Shown here one piece after another: positions 48,239 through 60,430 of a stretch of DNA of 64,000 nucleotides (position 1 is its first letter; the number at the start of each line of letters is the position of its first letter). The position numbers were made by a program, and so were the translations under genes. The notes under the pieces are model-generated. The model did not search any database. It worked only from the letters and a program-made list of their open reading frames with translations, and was not told the DNA's origin. The DNA comes from Macrotrachela quadricornifera (taxonomy: Eukaryota > Rotifera > Eurotatoria > Philodinida > Philodinidae), in NCBI GenBank assembly GCA_022393335.1, contig JAJEKB010021185.1:1948277-2012276 (forward strand). The letters run 5' to 3'.

Positions 48239-49000
48239 TCATCATCATTATCTTTTTCTTTTTAATAAATATCAATTAATCTTAATATACAAATAAAGAT
48301 TTCATTTACATTATGATACAAATTGTACTATTCATTTCAAAATATAATATGTTCCGATATTTTTTGAATAATTCAAGAACACAATTAGTTAGAGACGTGC
48401 GATTTTCATTATCGGCTATATATGAAATATTCCCGGACTATGACATTTTACCACATCTTTAGATCTTTAAGTGATAAAGAATGACGCTGAATCGCTAAGT
48501 TGTATTTTCTTTTCTTCTCCTTTCATTAATTAACATGAACGTTATAAGCTTAGAAATATGCTTCACAAAAAAGGAAAATTAACCGTAAACTCGATCTCAC
48601 TATTTTTGCTCGAACTCCTGTTCTTTAGGTCTCTTTGAACAAATTCTTCTTTTAATAAGAGCACCATGAAATTCTCTACAAAGTCATACTGCAATCAAGA
48701 ACACTAAACAAGTTAAATGACAGGCGAAAAAAATGAGAACTCTGCAGATTTGGTATCCTTTTGACTGGAACGTTTTCTCTTCCTACTATTTCCGTGAAAA
48801 AGCTCAGCAAAAGTAAGAGCTGAGTTTGTATTTGCTAGTTTTGAAAATACTCTTTCTCGTGGTCTGTAGACAGATTTTTTTAGAGCAAACAACGTGCTAG
48901 AGAATGAAGTTTTAAAAATCGAAAACGCCTATTTTCGACAATATGCTCAAGCACGAAATAGAAAACGTTATAGATGTTTGATAGTGCAATTTCGTATAGT
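48239..49000. other. Spacer between the F-box/LRR gene and the second ART copy
   Basis: No frame or repeat. The segmental duplication begins at about 49001. In copy 1 the LRR gene reaches this breakpoint directly; here about 760 bp intervene. Confidence 0.5.
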
Positions 49001-49136
49001 TCTCATAAAAAAATCTTTAATTGATGTCAACATATTAAAAACTTGAAATAAAGATACATTCAACATCGACTTACTTCTTGCAATTGATAGATTCAATAAA
49101 GAAAAATTTTTATTGTTATATGTTTCTGCAAGAATT

Positions 49137-51692
49137 TTAGCGAGTAATACTTTCAAGTTCTGCTCGTACTGTATCATGTGTAATTTCATCTCGATCATCG
49201 AAGAATATTAACTTCGGAACATTAACACGTCCAACTTTTATAAATTTTATTCGACTGACATCGACAACAACATAATCCGTCTCTTTTTTTGGCGATATAC
49301 TATTTACAAGAGTGCACCAAATGATGATAAGTTTTAATTTTTCAATTAGTCGATCGAGAGTAGATAGTACAGAAATACCAAGGTTTAGATGTTCGCATCT
49401 ATAAAACATCAATATTCTCTTCAAGTCATTCAATGAAAGCCATTCAAGCATAAACTTTTCATATCGCCATAAATTGATATTATATGTCCCTACTTTGTCC
49501 TTACCATCACGTAAGCAAGACGAAACAGTAAGAAACAAAAATGGATACATGTCGGTTGATGAAACAGTTGTATGGTGCTCTTCAAAAGGCACATTAAGAA
49601 AAATCTTCAAATTACAATTGGTAATCCATTTTTCTCTCTTGTTTAGATATTCATAGAGAAGGCGGAGTCGATATTGCACTCTCTGCTGAAGACAGAATTC
49701 ACGAGCTGTTTTACGGAACTCCAGTAAAATGGACCACTGATCATCCTCTATCTCATAATCAGCCATATTTACTAATTCCATTCTATATCCAGGTGAAATG
49801 CATATAGATACTCTCCGTTCTTTTTTAGCCATTTCTGGATGATGATCGAATTCTTTTATGGATGGTTTTGAGCTCAACCGGTCGATTTTACGTTCTAAAT
49901 TATCTATCATTTGATTGTTTGTAATACAATGTGCTAATTCCAGTGCTTTGTAGTAACAATTCAAAGCTTTTTCCGTATAAAAATAAAAATTTGCATAAGC
50001 ATCTCCCACCTGTTGAAAGATTTTTGCAATGGTATCACAATCGTAGTGGAACGACTCAATATCTTGATTGTAATATTGCAAGACATACTCGTATAATGCA
50101 ATAGTTCGTGTGAATGTTCCCTTTGTCATTGTGCTTAGAAAACTATGAAAGCTCTTTTCTTCAGATTGAAAGATGGAAAGATTATTAATTACGAAAAATT
50201 GCTTATATAGTTCGATGGCTTTGGTGATTGATTCAGGATCATCAAAACCTTCATACATGAATATTGCCAATGATTGATTGGGTCGTTTCCGAATTCCACA
50301 TTCTTTATTAAATCGTTGCCACCATTTAGCCCAATTTACTTTATTCCCCATTGTCGTGTATGTCTTTATAAACTCAAGCGATTCCTTCTTCATTTCATCG
50401 CTTTCATCTTGTAATCGTATACTCAATGAGTTCCAACAAGAGTCAAAATCTGTATCAGCATATAATTCTAGTACAATTGGTACCCATGGACGTTCTGATG
50501 TCGAATTACCGATATATTTTATACGAAAAAGGCTTCCAACACTGAAAAGAACTTCTTTTTCATCTAATGGATTTACTGTTTCATTAATGTCGACAAACTG
50601 ATGACAAAACTTGGAGGGTATAGTACCCGTAGCATAATAATTGTCGGGAATAATAATCTGATAAAGACAACGAACATAGCCGGGGTAATCACCGAAACAG
50701 AATATCCATGCAACTTCTGGATCACGCGTTGCTGAACCGAATGTGTTGAGTACTATATGAGAATTGCGTGATTGGCAGTAATCTTTAAGTCGCTGTAACT
50801 CAGTTTCTTGGATATACTGACCGCGATAAGCAACTCGGATGGGCGATCTAATTTTTCTCAGACGCAAATCGATGACATAGCGTTTATATCTTTTTCTCAG
50901 TTCATTGTACAAATCGCTGATGTATGGTTGAAATTTGATAATAATATCAATATTATGAGTTCGTAATGCATAATTGACGATTTCGAAAACAAAGCTAGAC
51001 TGACAATAATAATCTATTGCTTCATTGGGTGTATAACACTTTTCGAAATTTTCAATTTTTTTTAGCATACCGTCATCTTGTCTATAGAACGAACGACATT
51101 CATTTAACATTTCATTCCAAGTATCTTTTGTTTGTGGTTGATTAATTAGAACTCTTATGAATAATTGGTACCATCGACCATCACTCGTCGATGCTTTTTG
51201 AAACGAACTTTCATCGAGAAATGACCAACGACATGTAAAATTTTTCACGTCACGAGATACAGTTGTCAATAGTTCTGTTTTATTGTCGAAAACACCTCGA
51301 ATTTTTGTAAATGATTGTGCCCAAAATTGATGTTTTGCACGATCATAACAAAAAACGTAAATACACTCAATCTGAATTAATTCAAACAAATGAAGATCAT
51401 GCATTTCTCCAAAAGAACCAGAAATAATTAGAAAGATTTTCGTTGTTGTATTGTTCCGAATAAATTCCAGACTTGAATCTAAGCTATTGAATTCATGTAC
51501 AGGATTGTTTACAATATTTTGAAGATCACTTATAAGAAGTTGCCACTCATTACTTGTTTCAATTAGAGCATGAATAACAATAATGACAAAGTCAACCAAA
51601 TTATTTGTTAATTTTAATGAAAGAGAATGCAGTAGTAATGGATTGATCTGACGCGGTGAATCCGGTTCAGAAATAGTATTAATAGCACTCAT
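49137..51692 (-). CDS. Large mono-ADP-ribosyltransferase with C-terminal TPR-like region (copy 2)
   Basis: An 851-codon intact frame, co-linear with the gene at 32789-35344 without any length change. The ART signatures are kept: Arg in AYRGQ, FGSATRDPEVA (the first Ser-Ser-Thr is Ser-Ala-Thr here) and E-K-E in LDEKEVLF. The N-terminal alpha/beta domain and the TPR-like region (ALNCYYKALELA) are the same. Substitutions are scattered and mostly conservative, and no stop has appeared, so both copies are probably under selection. The Ser to Ala change in the S-T-S-like motif could affect NAD binding. The gene's former upstream block now lies about 2.5 kb away, so its regulation may differ from copy 1. 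Confidence 0.85.
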   Translation of the reverse strand: MSAINTISEPDSPRQINPLLLHSLSLKLTNNLVDFVIIVIHALIETSNEWQLLISDLQNIVNNPVHEFNSLDSSLEFIRNNTTTKIFLIISGSFGEMHDLHLFELIQIECIYVFCYDRAKHQFWAQSFTKIRGVFDNKTELLTTVSRDVKNFTCRWSFLDESSFQKASTSDGRWYQLFIRVLINQPQTKDTWNEMLNECRSFYRQDDGMLKKIENFEKCYTPNEAIDYYCQSSFVFEIVNYALRTHNIDIIIKFQPYISDLYNELRKRYKRYVIDLRLRKIRSPIRVAYRGQYIQETELQRLKDYCQSRNSHIVLNTFGSATRDPEVAWIFCFGDYPGYVRCLYQIIIPDNYYATGTIPSKFCHQFVDINETVNPLDEKEVLFSVGSLFRIKYIGNSTSERPWVPIVLELYADTDFDSCWNSLSIRLQDESDEMKKESLEFIKTYTTMGNKVNWAKWWQRFNKECGIRKRPNQSLAIFMYEGFDDPESITKAIELYKQFFVINNLSIFQSEEKSFHSFLSTMTKGTFTRTIALYEYVLQYYNQDIESFHYDCDTIAKIFQQVGDAYANFYFYTEKALNCYYKALELAHCITNNQMIDNLERKIDRLSSKPSIKEFDHHPEMAKKERRVSICISPGYRMELVNMADYEIEDDQWSILLEFRKTAREFCLQQRVQYRLRLLYEYLNKREKWITNCNLKIFLNVPFEEHHTTVSSTDMYPFLFLTVSSCLRDGKDKVGTYNINLWRYEKFMLEWLSLNDLKRILMFYRCEHLNLGISVLSTLDRLIEKLKLIIIWCTLVNSISPKKETDYVVVDVSRIKFIKVGRVNVPKLIFFDDRDEITHDTVRAELESITR

Positions 51693-51889
51693 CTTTTCTT
51701 CTATTGGACATACTATTTCAAAATGTTTTTTTTATCAATGTAAGCTTTCAACTATAGGATGATATCTTTTGTATTAAAAAAAAACATGAGAGATTCTATA
51801 ATCAAAGGTAACGTTTATTTAAGAGGGAAAAAATGTGAATGAATCTTCTCTCCCATCGAGGATTAAAACAGAATAGAAAAGAACAGAAC

Positions 51890-54182
51890 CTGGCCTCGTA
51901 GCGACACTTTATAAAAATATAGGATTATATAGGATTTTAAAGCTTTATTTTTATAGGATTACTTATCCCTATATAGGACATTTATAGGATATCCATTTTG
52001 AATTAGTTTCGAGTCTTCGTAGTAGAAACTTTAATTAAGGCAGTGATAGAACTGAAAGGTGAACCCTTCCTCCAATACCTTATCAGGTAACTTCAGTAAA
52101 AATGTAGTAATAGACCGCTAAAATTAATAAGACAACAGTGTTGTTAGATTGCTCACCATTCTCTATTGGAACAATCAAGATCATTCGTTTCACAAAGACA
52201 TTATAATGTTTTTGATGGCTTTCCGCGTTGTAAGCATTTATTTAATTTAATTCTATTGGCATCTGTTCGACTTACTCAGCTTTGATTAAATGTTGAATAT
52301 CGAGGCATTATTACTTAAACCATAAAGTATATCAATTAAATGTGGTTTTAAACAAAAACTATCTCAAACAAACAAAAATTTTATAATAGGGATTTTGGCA
52401 CAATTCTAAGTTTTGTGTAGCACATAAATAATTGAATTTCCTATAAGAGATGAATGGGGTACATTGCTAAGGTACATAGTTCACTTTCTGAAATGGAAGA
52501 TTTTTATTGGAAAACCTTATGGAATGATACCTTCTTTATAAAAAACAATATTCTAGTTGATATTCTAATAGAATCACTTTATTGTTCATCTTTTTACAAA
52601 TAAAAGCACTTTTACAGGTAAATTATAATTCTGAAAACAATTTTATCAACAAACAAAAGTTGAAAATTTTATATTAACCCTTTACGGCCGGATGTGCCCC
52701 AAAAGATTATATTTTCCCGTAGGGAATACGGTGTTTTGCGAATATCCGGCCGTAAAGGGTTAAGTTATGTTAAATATTGGATCAGCTAACACAAGGTTCT
52801 TTAATATCACTATACTTTTCTGAAAGTCGAGCACAATGAATTAATTCAAGCTCATTCTGAAAAAATGGAAAAAAACATCCATTATACTTGATCTTACAGT
52901 TCAATCTTATTTGTAATTCAGCAGCCTCAAATCAGCAGGTACAGTGGCTCATTAGACATTTCTTTGGAGCATATTTCACTGTAAAAGCCTCTATAAAAAT
53001 GGCAGAAGTCTATCATAGAACGTAACTTAATCTTATTAGAAGATCGATTTACGGGAGTCAGATTCGTCCTATATTTCATATCCTCTTCGATCTGAAAAAA
53101 GTCAAACGACAAATATTTTAAAAGAGCTACAGATTATAGAAACTTTAAATATGAAGGGAATACAATATAATCAACATAATAGTCAATAAATTCTAAGCGA
53201 TATCTCTCATAGGTCTTCTTTGAAAGCATTTATAGTCACTAGATACTTGTGTGTTATCGATACAGTTTAGGTATAATTACAAGAGCAGTAAAGCTTTATA
53301 TTTTTATTTTTGTTAATTGGGAGTCATAAACATTTCTTTTCTGTTTTATTGATATCTGATAGGAGGCATTTTATGGTATGTTTGGAGGAGTCACTTTTTT
53401 GTATTAATTAGTGCAATAATCACTGTTTTAGCGTCTATAAACTGCACATTACTCTAGCTACAATTTTAAAGAGAACAAACCCTTAAGTGATAGTTATTTT
53501 AATTAAAATTTTCATTAACATCTAAAGATAAAAAATCCTGTATTTTCGTCACTTTTCAAAGGAAATCTTTCTTTTTTACAAAGACTAGATTCTATATGAA
53601 GTTCTATATTTTTCAAAATTTCCAGTCCAAAAACATAGCATATCGTAGTATCGACTCAGAACCTCATATGAGGTACAGAATGCTGTGGGGTACAATATCC
53701 CAAAATGATGTGTTGTATCTCAAAATGAGGCACAGCTGACAGCTCTGGATCATCTGTAGCCAAAAACTATCTTAAATAATATTATTTAAAATTTAGTTAT
53801 AATTGTTGACATTTCATGTGATTATAATTTCAAACACATTTTCTGAGAAAATGCTGTTTTATTAAAAAAATTTCTGATCAAGCAAAAAGAAAAAAGAAAT
53901 AGACGATTACATATATAAGAGATGAATCATTCAAACAACAAATGCAAAGAAAGAGACAAGTTGTGCATGTACACATGGCTCTATCATTCACATAAATTTT
54001 ACATTCATTAATTGAATTCTTGAAGACAGTCTAACGTTACCTTTTTCAGGAAAATATGAGTTTTCTAAGAAAAATGTTCCTTTTTTCGAAAAATATAGGA
54101 ATATAGGAAAATTTAGAGAAAAATAGGACATTATATGACTGATTCCAAAAATATAGGAATTATAGGACGACTACGAGGCCAG
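51890..54182. mobile_element. 2.3-kb inverted-repeat element with 8-bp flanks, superfamily uncertain
   Basis: The ends are CTGGCCTCGTAG in both orientations. The flanking 8-mers AACAGAAC (51882-51889) and AACAGGAA (54183-54190) agree at 6 of 8 positions. Both subterminal regions carry many copies of TATAGGA (51925-51990 and 54090-54165), like transposase-binding arrays of hAT elements, though the CTGG terminus is not the usual hAT CA. The only interior frame of note (52927-53112, minus) is not recognisable. Probably non-autonomous. Confidence 0.6.
52678..52759. mobile_element. Tiny piggyBac-like MITE (82 bp) with TTAA target sites
   Basis: The sequence starts CCCTTTACGGCCGGAT and ends with its exact complement ATCCGGCCGTAAAGGG. 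It is flanked on both sides by TTAA (52674-52677 and 52760-52763), the obligatory piggyBac target. Only about 50 nt lie between the arms. It sits inside the 51890-54182 element and so arrived later, or was part of it. Confidence 0.75.
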
Positions 54183-54384
54183 AACAGGAAGAATGTTATT
54201 GTAGATAACTTTGTTTCAAATAGGAGAAATAAAACAGAAGAGAACCATACAAAACGAGAGAGCAGCGAGCATATCGTGATTGCTAACAATCAACAATTGT
54301 TTTTTACCTTTATCTTTTATATGCAACATTAAGATTAACAATGCAAACATAGTCACATATATAGAAGAAAGAACGAAACATATT

Positions 54385-55130
54385 TTAGCGATGCCGTAGA
54401 AAGGTCGAAAGGAAAAAATGTCGAAAACAGAAAATATCGAAAAAAAAATGATGTCTCTAATAAATGATGACTTTAAACACTATGAGTTATCATTATTTTT
54501 CCTATAATTCTACTGTTCTCAATTAGTAACGACGATGAGTAATTCCTGCTACAGATTCATTCAGAGAATAGAAAAAAGACAAGTTAGGTACTAGTTCGTA
54601 CGTTTCTATCTTCTTTCTCTTACATGTGTTCTTTTCATTTTCTCTTTTATTTTACATTTTTCTTTCGTCCTCCTGGCGACCTATATATGTCATATATTGG
54701 GGTAATCCATAGGAACTCAAGAACTTCATACACAACTTTCTCCAAATCGAACGAAACTTTCAGGATTTGTAGATCATATGAAGGTACTAAAATATTTAAA
54801 GTTAGTTTTATAAATTTTTCTAGGCGGTCCATATATAGCAATCACGATTTTTATGCGTATTCTTAGATAATATACTAAAAATCTGGGTTTTAGAAATCCT
54901 TATTATTAAAAGATCTTTTCAACTATACTAATAAGGTACCAATTATCATAGATATTCTGAAAACCCATCACTCAAGCTAAATCTTGACTATAATATTAAT
55001 AATAAAATACAATAATCGTACAACGAAAAATTTTCTCAAAGTCAAATGTTGGTGCTGGAATTGGTAGCAAATATTATTCGTTTTTTTTTCTATCGTGACA
55101 AATTAATTGATGATTGCGTGATGTTTATTG
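54385..55130. other. Spacer downstream of the calpain gene, nothing recognised
   Basis: Mirror-strand short frames at 54624-54866 have no domain. AT-rich. Confidence 0.5.
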
Positions 55131-58100
55131 TTAGAGAATGGGTCGTGGAGCATGTATATCATCGGCTCTATCGATGGCAGGTTGTGGTAGTCGTCGTTCA
55201 GATGTAACGTGTGTACACAAGTACGTATACTTAAACCTAGGTGTTTGATCTTGTTCATGAATATATTCACATAGAAGGTGAAGTTGACGATGTTGTGGTG
55301 GAATTGAATCGAGGGTGATTAGAGCATTGCGAGAATGGCGAATATAAGATGATTTTGACAAATCAATATCAACATTGAGTGTACGATCCGTAGACGTATT
55401 CTCACCGACAATTAATATCAAGTGATATTGAAGATCTTGAGACATGTAAAGACCATGATATTTACCCTGTAAAGTAGTACAAAAGAAAGAACAAACTATC
55501 ATTCGAAGTACTTCACGAAAAACCCTAACACTCAAGGTTGAATATACTTTTATGAATATCTTTAATATAAACAAGATTGTTCCTTTAAAATGGGCAATTG
55601 TTTATCGATTGACTGAAAAATAAGTCAAATAGATAGATCCATGATCGGAATTCTGGAAAAGTCCTTCAAGATTCTCACAAAACTTATCAGTATGAACCTA
55701 TCCAGAATATACCTTCTTTATGATTTGATGATGTTTTACGGCATTAGCAATAAGACAATCAGCTAATAGTTTTCCTAATTCTTCGATAATAACTACTTCC
55801 AATTGAAAAGACGAATGAATAACTAATGTATATCCTATTTGATCATCATCTTTTTTTTGACGAGACCAATAAGAAGTTGAAAATGGAATGAGTACGTAAG
55901 CACCTTCAGGTAATATTCCTATCCATTCGATATATCCCTTGCGACGACTGCATAAAATAGTTTCTCGTCGGCCAATTTGATGATCAGCTACATCACAGAG
56001 TACGAATGATTGTGTATGTTGAGCATTGAATTTTTTTCGATTGGAACGTTGATGAAAAAGGCTCACCGTTATTGTTGACGACCTGCATAACTCAGTAAAA
56101 TCATTAATACTTATTATTTCGTAAGGTAATCCTCCTTATCAAATGTATACTTTCAAAAACAATGTTAGGAGTCGAAATTCGATCGTAGATCGAGAATTCA
56201 GAGGAATAGCAAAATCTCTTTCAATTTTAATACAGAAAATTGTCTCATATAAAATAACCAAAATGATTACCTTTTCAAATGAAAATAGTAGGCTTGCACT
56301 GTCTGAGCAGCATGTCTAGTAAATCGACCTTCGTATCGCACATCGAAAAGATTATCGCGATACGCACTTATAGTCATCCAAGAGAAAAACTTTTGAAATG
56401 CCACCCAAGATATCCAAAAGGTACCATTTTCTGCTTCAGCTTTTTTGACACGCAGAAGTTGTTTGAGTTTCTCGCCAGATATAAAATCATCTCTATATTT
56501 CGACGTAGCATGAGGATCCCTAATCAGAACGAATCGTTCTGTCGAAGATAGAGTATGTGATCCGAGCAGTGAAAATATGTGATTTGGGTTGAGATGAACA
56601 CGAGCATATTCGTCGGCTGGCACATTCTTACCAGCTGTCGAAGCGCACATCAGAAGACTAAAAAATAACAGATTAAATAATCATATATTAATATTCAGTT
56701 TCATAGAAAAACGGAATTTGGTTGTTGTTCAACAAAATAAAGATTTTTCGATAAGTCAGAATCATGAATAATAAGAATGTTCAATTTAGACTTACTTTTG
56801 TTATAAAGAAATACTCTCATTTAAATATTTCTGAAGCGCAAAATAAATATCTTTAGCCCTCTATTAAACTCACATTTCTCCCCTTTGAAGGCTTTATGGA
56901 AAAACTCGTTTGCGTACTACTAAAAGAGAGTTCTATAAAAAATCAATCAACAAACTTGGCCTCGCATGCCGAAACGAGTTTTGCCCAGAGTAAGTCTGTA
57001 TTATCATTATCGTGATTGTTTGTTATATTTAGTTGAATATCTTCTGATGGTGCTCCTGTTAAAAGTTGTAATGCTTCACTCATATAACCGGAATACAAAT
57101 CATTGTAAGAACCCCAAACTTTTGCGCACGCTTTTTCAATCAATGGAACGAACAATTGTCGACGTCTAGCCTAAAAGATCAATGATCAAACCATCCCACT
57201 TCACACAATTATCTGACCTTCGCAAATGCAAGTTGCTTGTTTTCCGTACATGGAAAACAATCATCAAGTATGACTATTTTCCACAATCCATTGTGACATA
57301 AGCGTACTAAATAAACACCTTCTTCATTCACTGTCGATGTTAGGAGAATGTGAGAAAGTATCTGAGGTCTTTCTGTAATAAGTGTTAATGCTGCCATAAA
57401 CCAACAATTTCCTAAATAACCTTGTTGGATATCATTCGGTCGTGGATTCGACATAATTGTCCATGCAGTCTCCACATCATCATTACTTGAAGATATTTCG
57501 CGAACTCGTAACCATTGAGAAATAGGAACAATCGTCGATCCGCTACCTATTGAACGAGGTAATGGTATAAATTGATCATCAACAAAGTGAGTTTGATTCT
57601 AAAAATAAACATTAATCGATATTTTTTTTCAAATATTCATAGCAATGATAGACTTACTTCTTGACAACAGTGAATTATATCAATAAATTGACATTGCGCA
57701 TCTATTTCATCCTTCTCCTGTTGTTGGGCAGCACTTAACGAAGGGACTGTATTGGACAAAAGTCTTCGAAATATTGGCGTAGTTGTCGTCAGTTCATTAG
57801 AGACTGAAACAGTCTAAAATATCGTTGAAATGAAAGTGTTAGTTCAATTATACTATCAATCTTTTAACAAACATTTAGAGAATTCAGTATAAAGGAACAG
57901 CATCTAAGAATATAGAATCATCTATATAATCACCAGAAGTATATCGCCTCCATAATTAAGCTTGTCCTTCTATAAAAGCAAGAATTCATCGTCTGTTGTC
58001 GAACAAGAAATGGCATGTTGCTTCTTAGTTCGCCTATGCATCAGTGAAGATCACACTTTCTGCCTTTTATAGTGCAAGTCTTGTCTATTATTTTCTCTAG

Positions 58101-59971
58101 AGGTTCGGTTCCAAGAGCAAAAAGAGTCATACTCTTTTCTGACTCAATCTGCCTGACATATTATTTAATGTGTGTTTGTGGCAATAGTATTACTTAATAA
58201 ATATATTCAGAATTAAAATTGAACTGGTATAGATGTCGATTTGGCTACTATTAATTGAATCGATCAGCATGTATACTAATACTCCCTGATTAGCAATTTA
58301 TTTCAGTTTCAAAATATAATACATTCCATTATTTTTTGAATAATTCGACAACACCATTTCAGATAGCGATCTAGGATTTCTACCATTCGATAAAGGACCT
58401 CAGAGAACGTCGATCTATATAAAGACTCATTAATTAATCACTGGACTATTGTTGATTCATTTTTTGACGGATACTTTAAAACAATGAACTCACAAGGTTT
58501 TCATAATTGGTTTAGGTTCCTATTATAATTATTTGATTGAAAAAACCAAGTCTTTTTAACTATCCTAGATCAAATTCACTAGCTCCTTCCGTTCGAAAGC
58601 CATGAGCGTTTTACTGAGAGTCTAGAAATTGGCCAACGGCCCTTCAAATAACTCCAAAAAGAGCTTCGAGATAAAGATATTTGGCCATGTTGAGTTGTAG
58701 TGACGGTGCTTTCTTCATTTTGTAAAGTGATCTGAACCCTTGCATCCCTATATTTGAAGCATTATTTTTGCATACGATCTAGACGTGTAACAGCTCACCT
58801 GCTGATCTCAAAAGAGTATGAGCTGTCATACGACTAGCTGATACTGCTGTTGCTCAGAATTAAAAGACTTAGAAATAACACCTGGGAAAACTGATACAGA
58901 TATTTTTATGGAAACAAATCAAATGCTCAGTTTTCTATTGTGAATTCTCAGTACAAAATTTAGTGTTTAGTAACTATTATCTGTCTAGTAAATAAGTACT
59001 CCCCGAATGTAGAATGGATAGTAAAGTGTGTTGTTTGACTGTAGATGTGGGCTCGAATGCAGAGTATGAATCCTACTTTCAGGAACATATAGTTCAGTGT
59101 TCCCAAAAAGAGAAAACTGATTAGGAATCGTTAAAGAAACCTGAACGTTTAAATTCTCGAATCTAGACGAAAGTCCTTAAATATGAGCGAAAAATTTACA
59201 TTTTTACATTCTTGAGATTAAAGAGTTTGATGCAGATGTAAAATATTGTTTTGTGGAATACTGAAATGTGTGGCGGCTATGATATCAATAATTCAATGAT
59301 GAAAATATTCCAAAATATATTTTAAAGTTTTCATATTCGTGTGATGATTAATGATTTTGGTTTCGCATAAGGTTTTGGAAATTAAACTGGAACCGTTTTT
59401 TTTCTCATTTTTAGTAACAAAAATTGAAGCTAGAAATGATGTTTCGGCTAATTTTTGTGACCACTATAATGAATAGAAAGGTCAACAAACGAATCTATAC
59501 CCTTAGATTACCAAATCTTTTTAAATGGCTTACTGAGCAATTCAACGCAAGCCTATTTTTACTATGAAAGTTACTCATTGGAAAAGTTCAAAGATTTGGC
59601 TCTAACCCGGCCTGTCGTAACTTCACCCTGCTCCGATTTCAAACTTTGGAATACAATAGTTCTTTCCTATTAAATAATACCATAACTAGATGAATGACTA
59701 GTTGAGCATAATCTCTATGTCTAAAAATTCATACCGAAGTGTGTGAAACATCAGGACGTTGACTCTCACAAGCATCACATTCTCTTTGATTGTCATGATT
59801 ACGATAAGTGCATTGGGAACACGACCAATCAGTAGTATCTATATTCGCAGTTGCATCATTGTTTGTTTCACATGCCTCACAGACGGGAAAAGTGGACAGT
59901 GAATTTAACGATGAGCACCATTTGCACGACCACATCTCAATGCTCGGCGTGGAGTTGAAAGAAGTAGCCAT
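55131..59971 (-). CDS. Calpain-15/SOL-like cysteine protease with RanBP2-type zinc fingers
   Basis: Exons in transcript order: 59971-59735, 57813-57658, 57598-57218, 57170-56956, 56657-56271, 56082-55713, 55466-55131. All junctions keep phase, giving 693 residues. Residues 14-34 (W.C..C...C..C) and 49-68 (WSCSQC..RN...CDAC) are RanBP2-type zinc fingers, which often bind ubiquitin. The calpain core follows: Cys196 in QQGYLGNCWFMAAL, then His356 in NPNHIFSLL. The usual third residue, Asn of RNPWG, is Asp377 here (IRDPHA). Residues about 460-693 match the position of the SOL-type C-terminal region. Zinc fingers plus protease plus this tail define the calpain-15/small-optic-lobes family. The human and fly proteins are longer and have more fingers. 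The first intron is 1.9 kb. The 5'-most exon may be preceded by a non-coding one (acceptor CAG just before ATTGATATG). Confidence 0.85.
57814..59734 (-). other. Long first intron of the calpain gene
   Basis: Phase 0 on both sides, so no exon is required inside. No repeat, transposon end or domain-bearing frame was noticed. An extra zinc-finger exon would be expected to show paired Cys codons; none was seen. Confidence 0.5.
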
Positions 59972-60430
59972 ATCAATCTGAAAAATGCCTTTGAAATATA
60001 TGGATATTTGTAAAAGACATGAACAGTCACCAGTGTTTACGAACACTCAAAGTAGTCCAACGAAATTATCTGCTGTCTACCACAGCAGAGAAAATTTCTG
60101 GATTTGCAAATGGGGAAATCTAATCTGAGTCATGGTAAGGGTGGTTTATGGATCTGTGTCATGTCAAACCGCATTGACCAAGAGACAATTTTTTCTAATT
60201 AATTTGGGTTTTCGTAAACATTGTTGGCTGTTCGTGGATGATCGCATATTTTCTAAAATCTCTGGATCGGCTCTTTTTCCTATATGAGTTAACCTTCTGA
60301 GTGTAGATCGAGCTTTGGTTGGGTGTTTCTGAGTGCTAATGACTATTCGTAGAGATCTCTGATGGACTTTTGGGTGTTTGTAGATGTTCGTGTCTTTTAC
60401 AAATACCCGAAATATATCGCGTTTCTCGGC
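59972..60430. repeat. Inverted repeat around the calpain 5' end
   Basis: GGATATTTGTAAAAGACATGAAC (59999-60021) reappears in inverse as GTTCGTGTCTTTTACAAATACC (60388-60409). Short relatives (TGTTCGTnGATG, TGTTTGTAGATG) lie between. It is within the likely promoter region of the calpain gene. Confidence 0.45.

Larger units (their letters stand above)
49001..54384. repeat. Segmental duplication, copy 2, interrupted upstream of the ART gene
   Basis: 49001-51736 matches 32696-35385 and 54290-54384 matches about 35387-35480 (shared TTTATATGCAACATTA, ATGCAAACATAGT, GAACGAAACATATTTT). The intervening 2.55 kb (51737-54289) has no counterpart in copy 1 and includes the inverted-repeat element at 51890-54182. 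Confidence 0.75.
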
